A stretch of DNA of 64,000 bases. It comes from Durusdinium trenchii (taxonomy: Eukaryota; Sar; Dinophyceae; Suessiales; Symbiodiniaceae). Below are positions 61,016-64,000 of the stretch, one piece after another. The notes under the pieces were generated by a model, which was not told where the DNA came from, ran no database searches, and saw only the letters and a program-made list of their open reading frames with translations. Numbering within the stretch: position 1 is the first letter of the stretch; each line of letters begins with the position of its first letter. The translations under genes and the position numbers were made by a program. Location of the stretch: contig CAXAMN010003891.1 of assembly GCA_963970005.1 (NCBI GenBank), positions 1,528,110 to 1,592,109 of the forward strand. The letters are read 5' to 3'.

Positions 61016-61251
61016 TTGGTGAGGCCAGGTTCCATGGCAAATCATGCCTTTTCCACGGCAAAGAACGGAGGTTCTACTCCAAAAAGTGTCCTTTAAACGG
61101 TTTGTCTACGGTTCTTGAGCTGGGCCGGAGGCAAGGAATGGCAGGTCCTTGTTTTGCAAGCATCATCTTTTCCGATACAGCCTCTTCAGAACTGCTGGCT
61201 CCAATCCCAAAGACGGAAATTTTGGCAACCCCCTATACAAACTACCCTTAA
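61016..61251 (+). CDS. Weak exon-like block
   Basis: After CATACAG the frame has ARFHGKSCLFHGKERRFYSK and VLELGRRQGMAGPCFASI, TAA at 61249. Bias modest. Confidence 0.3.
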
Positions 61252-61639
61252 TATCTTAATCACATTTAATCACCAATTCAGAATTGAGCCAAGAGTTTTG
61301 AGGAGGGTATGGATCATTACATGGGTAGAGCTCCTGACTCCTGTCCCATCCTATAAGGAAAGCAGGGACTGACGAATGAGTGGTGTAGAATCGAAATAAT
61401 GATAGCAAACCAGTACTGTTCCAACATATTCCAACATTCCAAATCAACATTTCTCACCAGTTCCCAAGAGATCAACTTCGCAACCTGAAGACAATCATGG
61501 ATTTGTTTGGCGATCACAAAAATTCAATCAAAGTGCATAGCTTTTCACTACTATTCATTCCGCAGAGGAAGCACATGACATGTTTCCTTTCCCTTTCTTC
61601 CTTCTCAGCCCAACATCCCTCCTACTGCCTCCACTGCAG

Positions 61640-61796
61640 TTGGTGGCCATTCTGGTGAAGTTGCCCAGCCGCTCCGAGCGTCGCGCGCAGCGCGAAGCAG
61701 ACGCAGGAGACAGACGCAAGGGCACGGCGTCTCCGAAGGGGGGTTCCGGACGGGGGATGGAATCCGATTTGGTGCTTGACCTGAGCATCCTTCTGA
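61640..61796 (+). CDS. Exon-like block with both splice borders
   Basis: Follows CTGCCTCCACTGCAG and ends at CTTCTGA|GTAAGG. Frame LVAILVKLPSRSERRAQREA, then DAGDRRKGTASPKGGSGRGM and ESDLVLDLSILL. Third positions strongly G/C. One of the best exon calls. No domain named. A TA microsatellite follows in the putative intron (61809-61824). Confidence 0.55.
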
Positions 61797-62232
61797 GTAA
61801 GGGGGATGTCTATATATATATATACTTCATTATACTTCCATACAATCCGACCTGGCAACTTGTTGAGTTTTTGTTTTAGCTTTGCGTTGTCCAGCTTGAA
61901 GGAAGGTACGTCCGACACTCAACATAAACATACGGCTACTGAAGGTTGAATGGGTTGTTCTGTTGGGTTCTCCAAAACCAAATCGAAGGGCATTGGCTCG
62001 ACCAATTTGCAAGTGGCTGCTTCAGACCGTTCTTCTACCAGTAGTTAGCCATGTGACAATACCTGGTCATACATGCAGGACCTACTTTGGATTATGAACC
62101 GACTAGTGTAACTAGTGCACCCATCCTATCCTAGCAGGTGACCTTTTGTTTGAAGATGCGTCTGAAGATGCTTCTGAACGCCTTTGCAGGAAGAGATTGG
62201 TTTGTGCTTGTCCATGTATATGTTTGTTTCAG

Positions 62233-62434
62233 CCGAAGATCAGCAGGAGACGCGGATGTGGTGGAGATTGAATACCCAGAGGAAGACCTAGAAGAAGCAC
62301 CAGGCACAACATCCATGTTCGCGCTAGGTGTTTTTGTCGCTGGCAAAGAAGACCTGTGGGCTCAGTGGCTTGGTGATTTGGGTGCAGAAGTACTGGATTT
62401 ACAGCATCAACTATACTGCAGCTGGTGGTTTCAG
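62233..62434 (+). CDS. Exon-like block with both splice borders (202 bp)
   Basis: Follows ATATGTTTGTTTCAG and ends at GGTTTCAG|GTGTGTTC. Frame RRSAGDADVVEIEYPEEDLE, SMFALGVFVAGKEDLWAQWL and GDLGAEVLDLQHQLYCSWWF. Acidic then helical. Likely internal exon of the same + strand gene as 61640-61796. Family not recognised. Confidence 0.55.
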
Positions 62435-62741
62435 GTGTGTTCAATTTGTAGATGGGAATGGTTATACAATTCCTAGGGCTCCAAATGCCTTCTGAGGTGT
62501 TTGGGGTGGTCACTATTCATAATTCGATGGGTACAGTAGTTATTTGACTTTGGCAGTGGCCACTTTTGCCAAGACCATGCTTTCCAATTATTCATCAGAA
62601 CCAGCCACCAGATGTTTGGACGAGGCGTTTTTGTATGTTTCGTTTTGATGGCAGCGACACTTGCGGCCCGATAGTGACAATCCTGTCCATTTTTGTTGTG
62701 CCCGTAAAGCAAGGCCACTTTGGGAGTGCGTGAGTTCTTGA

Positions 62742-62888
62742 AACCCTGGGGGAAGCGGTTTTCTTTCAAAGCCAGGCTATGCTTTGACGTCGAACCAAGC
62801 ATTTCTGTCATTGGTGCGGGAACTCAGTCAGTTGGAAGGTGCCAAGCGAGGAAGCCACACGGCTCTTGCAGGAGATGCTTGCTTGTAG
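62742..62888 (+). CDS. Exon-like block, probable terminal exon
   Basis: No ATG. Open after a TGA at 62739; frame GFLSKPGYALTSNQAFLSLV, then RELSQLEGAKRGSHTALAGD and ACL, TAG at 62886. Good helical segment. Could end the gene of the two preceding blocks. Confidence 0.45.
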   Translation, partial: NPGGSGFLSKPGYALTSNQAFLSLVRELSQLEGAKRGSHTALAGDACL

Positions 62889-63032
62889 TTTCAACAGCCA
62901 GACCCTGTGACTTGATGATTTTCCTTCAAGACTCTTTGCAAAAGCTTTTGAAGGTCGAATATCCCTCTTGAACAGCATGGGACTTATACCCGTCTTAAGC
63001 CTCCTCATATGGCTACCACCTGCGGAACCTCA

Positions 63033-63185
63033 ATGAACCCATGGCCACTGGCGATTCAGAGCGGCTCTCCTTCATCCGAGGATGAGAAAGACGGCCGCTT
63101 CTGTGGGAAGGAGGGCGACCTTTGCAAATGCTTTGGCAAGGTCCGTTATGGCCGCCCGGGACCCTCAGACCTGGACCTTACATGA
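63033..63185 (+). CDS. Small ORF or first exon (50 codons)
   Basis: ATG start; frame SGSPSSEDEKDGRFCGKEGD, then LCKCFGKVRYGRPGP, TGA at 63183. Has three cysteines (C..., CKC) and a possible donor at TTTGGCAAG|GTCCGT, which would make it a first exon. Confidence 0.45.
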   Translation: MNPWPLAIQSGSPSSEDEKDGRFCGKEGDLCKCFGKVRYGRPGPSDLDLT

Positions 63186-63589
63186 GTAAGTTGATTTGCG
63201 CAACCTGCTGGAGGGAGGAGGAGGCTGTGAAAACCGGGCAAGAACACAAATTTGGTGAAGGAACCGCAAACAGTGACTCGATGACTCATTTTTGTATGGC
63301 CTACATCCACCAACCCAAAAAGACCAAATGTACGTCCGATTTCTCTTGACCTGTCAGTCACATGCTGTCAGGAAAGCCAGAGGAGAGGCAACTATCCAGA
63401 AACTCCTTAGCCTGGAAACCACCACTTTTAAGGAACCTTAAAAGTACCATCAAAGATCAAAGTCTATTTTTCACACCTCTCCCCAAAGTCTATGTGTTTT
63501 AAAGGTGTCTTTCCCATATGCGAGTGGTTTCTCTTATATGGCTGAAACCTCTATATATATATAGCCAAGCCATCCAAGTCTATGTTTAC

Positions 63590-63910
63590 CGACCTGCCGG
63601 AGAAACAACGACACCCCGCCCGTATCGGTCTCCTCCGACCGACCCTTCGCCTTCCGGACCCGCCGGACCCGCCCCGCCGCCCCGCCCCGTGGAGCGGTGG
63701 CAAGGCCTCTTCTCTTGGTCCGGCGACCTGGCCGTGGATGGCAGCGTGAACTGCAGCGCCGCGCTCTTCGGCGACCCGATGCCGTGCCTCGGACCGGTGG
63801 GCGGTGGGCGGTGGCCGGGTCCGAGACGTGGGTGGTGGCCGGTGGCCACATGGATTTTCAGGACCTTCATTGGGGACAAGCCACTGAAATCCGGTGGGTT
63901 AAGAGGTTAA
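63590..63910 (+). CDS. GC-rich Pro/Gly exon-like block
   Basis: Frame with SPPTDPSPSGPAGPAPPPRP, then VERWQGLFSWSGDLAVDGSV and NCSAALFGDPMPC. Third positions strongly G/C. After about 63830 another frame (VVAGGHMDFQDLHWGQATEI) looks better, so an exon border or frame change lies there. Proline-rich linker followed by an unknown domain. Confidence 0.45.
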   Translation, partial: RPAGETTTPRPYRSPPTDPSPSGPAGPAPPPRPVERWQGLFSWSGDLAVDGSVNCSAALFGDPMPCLGPVGGGRWPGPRRGWWPVATWIFRTFIGDKPLKSGGLRG

Positions 63911-63978
63911 GATTCGATGTTCCAGGGAAAATAAGGGCGTAGTTTCGCCTTCAGCCACGCTGAACTTTGCAGATGGCG

Positions 63979-64000
63979 ATGGAGAGAGAGAGAGAGAGAG
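63979..64000. repeat. GA microsatellite at window edge
   Basis: (GA)n runs off the end of the window. Confidence 0.9.

Noticed and set aside
1..64000. Dinoflagellate spliced-leader relicts
   Set aside because: No stretch resembling CCGTAGCCATTTTGGCTCAAG was seen in either strand on reading.
1..64000. CRISPR array or bacterial operons
   Set aside because: Repeats are dispersed hairpins, not regularly spaced; no ribosome-binding-site-led gene series.

Overview
The window looks like nuclear DNA of a dinoflagellate, most like a Symbiodiniaceae-type genome. This is inferred from architecture, not from a marker gene. No rRNA, tRNA, prokaryotic operon or long host ORF is visible. Short coding-like blocks (about 80-350 bp) with G/C-rich third codon positions sit far apart in non-coding DNA. 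Several begin right after a pyrimidine-rich ...AG, and a few end at a plausible GT donor. The space between them is packed with short repetitive elements, and the one large mobile element is a Ty1/copia retrotransposon with an extra methyltransferase-like module.

Layout. 1-6.0 kb: scattered weak exons and old repeat copies. 6.0-6.5 kb: a coding block cut by a hairpin element. 6.5-20 kb: mostly repeats, with exon-like blocks near 8.5, 13.5, 16.9 and 17.7 kb. 20-33.4 kb: a richer stretch of exon-like blocks, nearly all on the + strand. 33.4-36.1 kb: repeat-dominated. 36.1-44.2 kb: a nearly intact copia element on the - strand, with LTRs identical over 205 bp. 44.9-48.2 kb: + strand exon-like blocks. 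48.2-57 kb: scattered blocks, some of unresolved strand. 57-64 kb: a denser + strand series, including two blocks interrupted by hairpin elements.

Repeats. The dominant family (HP) is short (about 50-116 bp), starts and ends close to CCCTAGGG or CCCTATGG, folds back on itself through ACCTTCTGAGAAGGT-like arms and is flanked by a 3-bp direct repeat. I could match the flanking triplet for 14 copies. In four copies, removing the element plus one triplet rejoins coding-like sequence in one frame, which suggests insertion into exons and possibly an introner-like (intron-making) element. A second family (TA-MITE) is about 100 bp with CACTCCCTGGAAC...GTTCCAGGGAGTG ends and TA flanks.

The copia element encodes Gag with a zinc knuckle, aspartic protease, a divergent cytosine-methyltransferase-like domain, integrase, reverse transcriptase and RNase H. 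Two oddities stand out. A 278-codon open frame in the +1 frame, between protease and the methyltransferase-like domain, reads like a real coiled-coil/ExoX-C-like protein. A single in-frame TAA cuts the RNase H domain.

Host exons are hypotheses based on reading-frame quality, third-position composition counted by eye and splice-like borders. I recognise no host gene well enough to name it.
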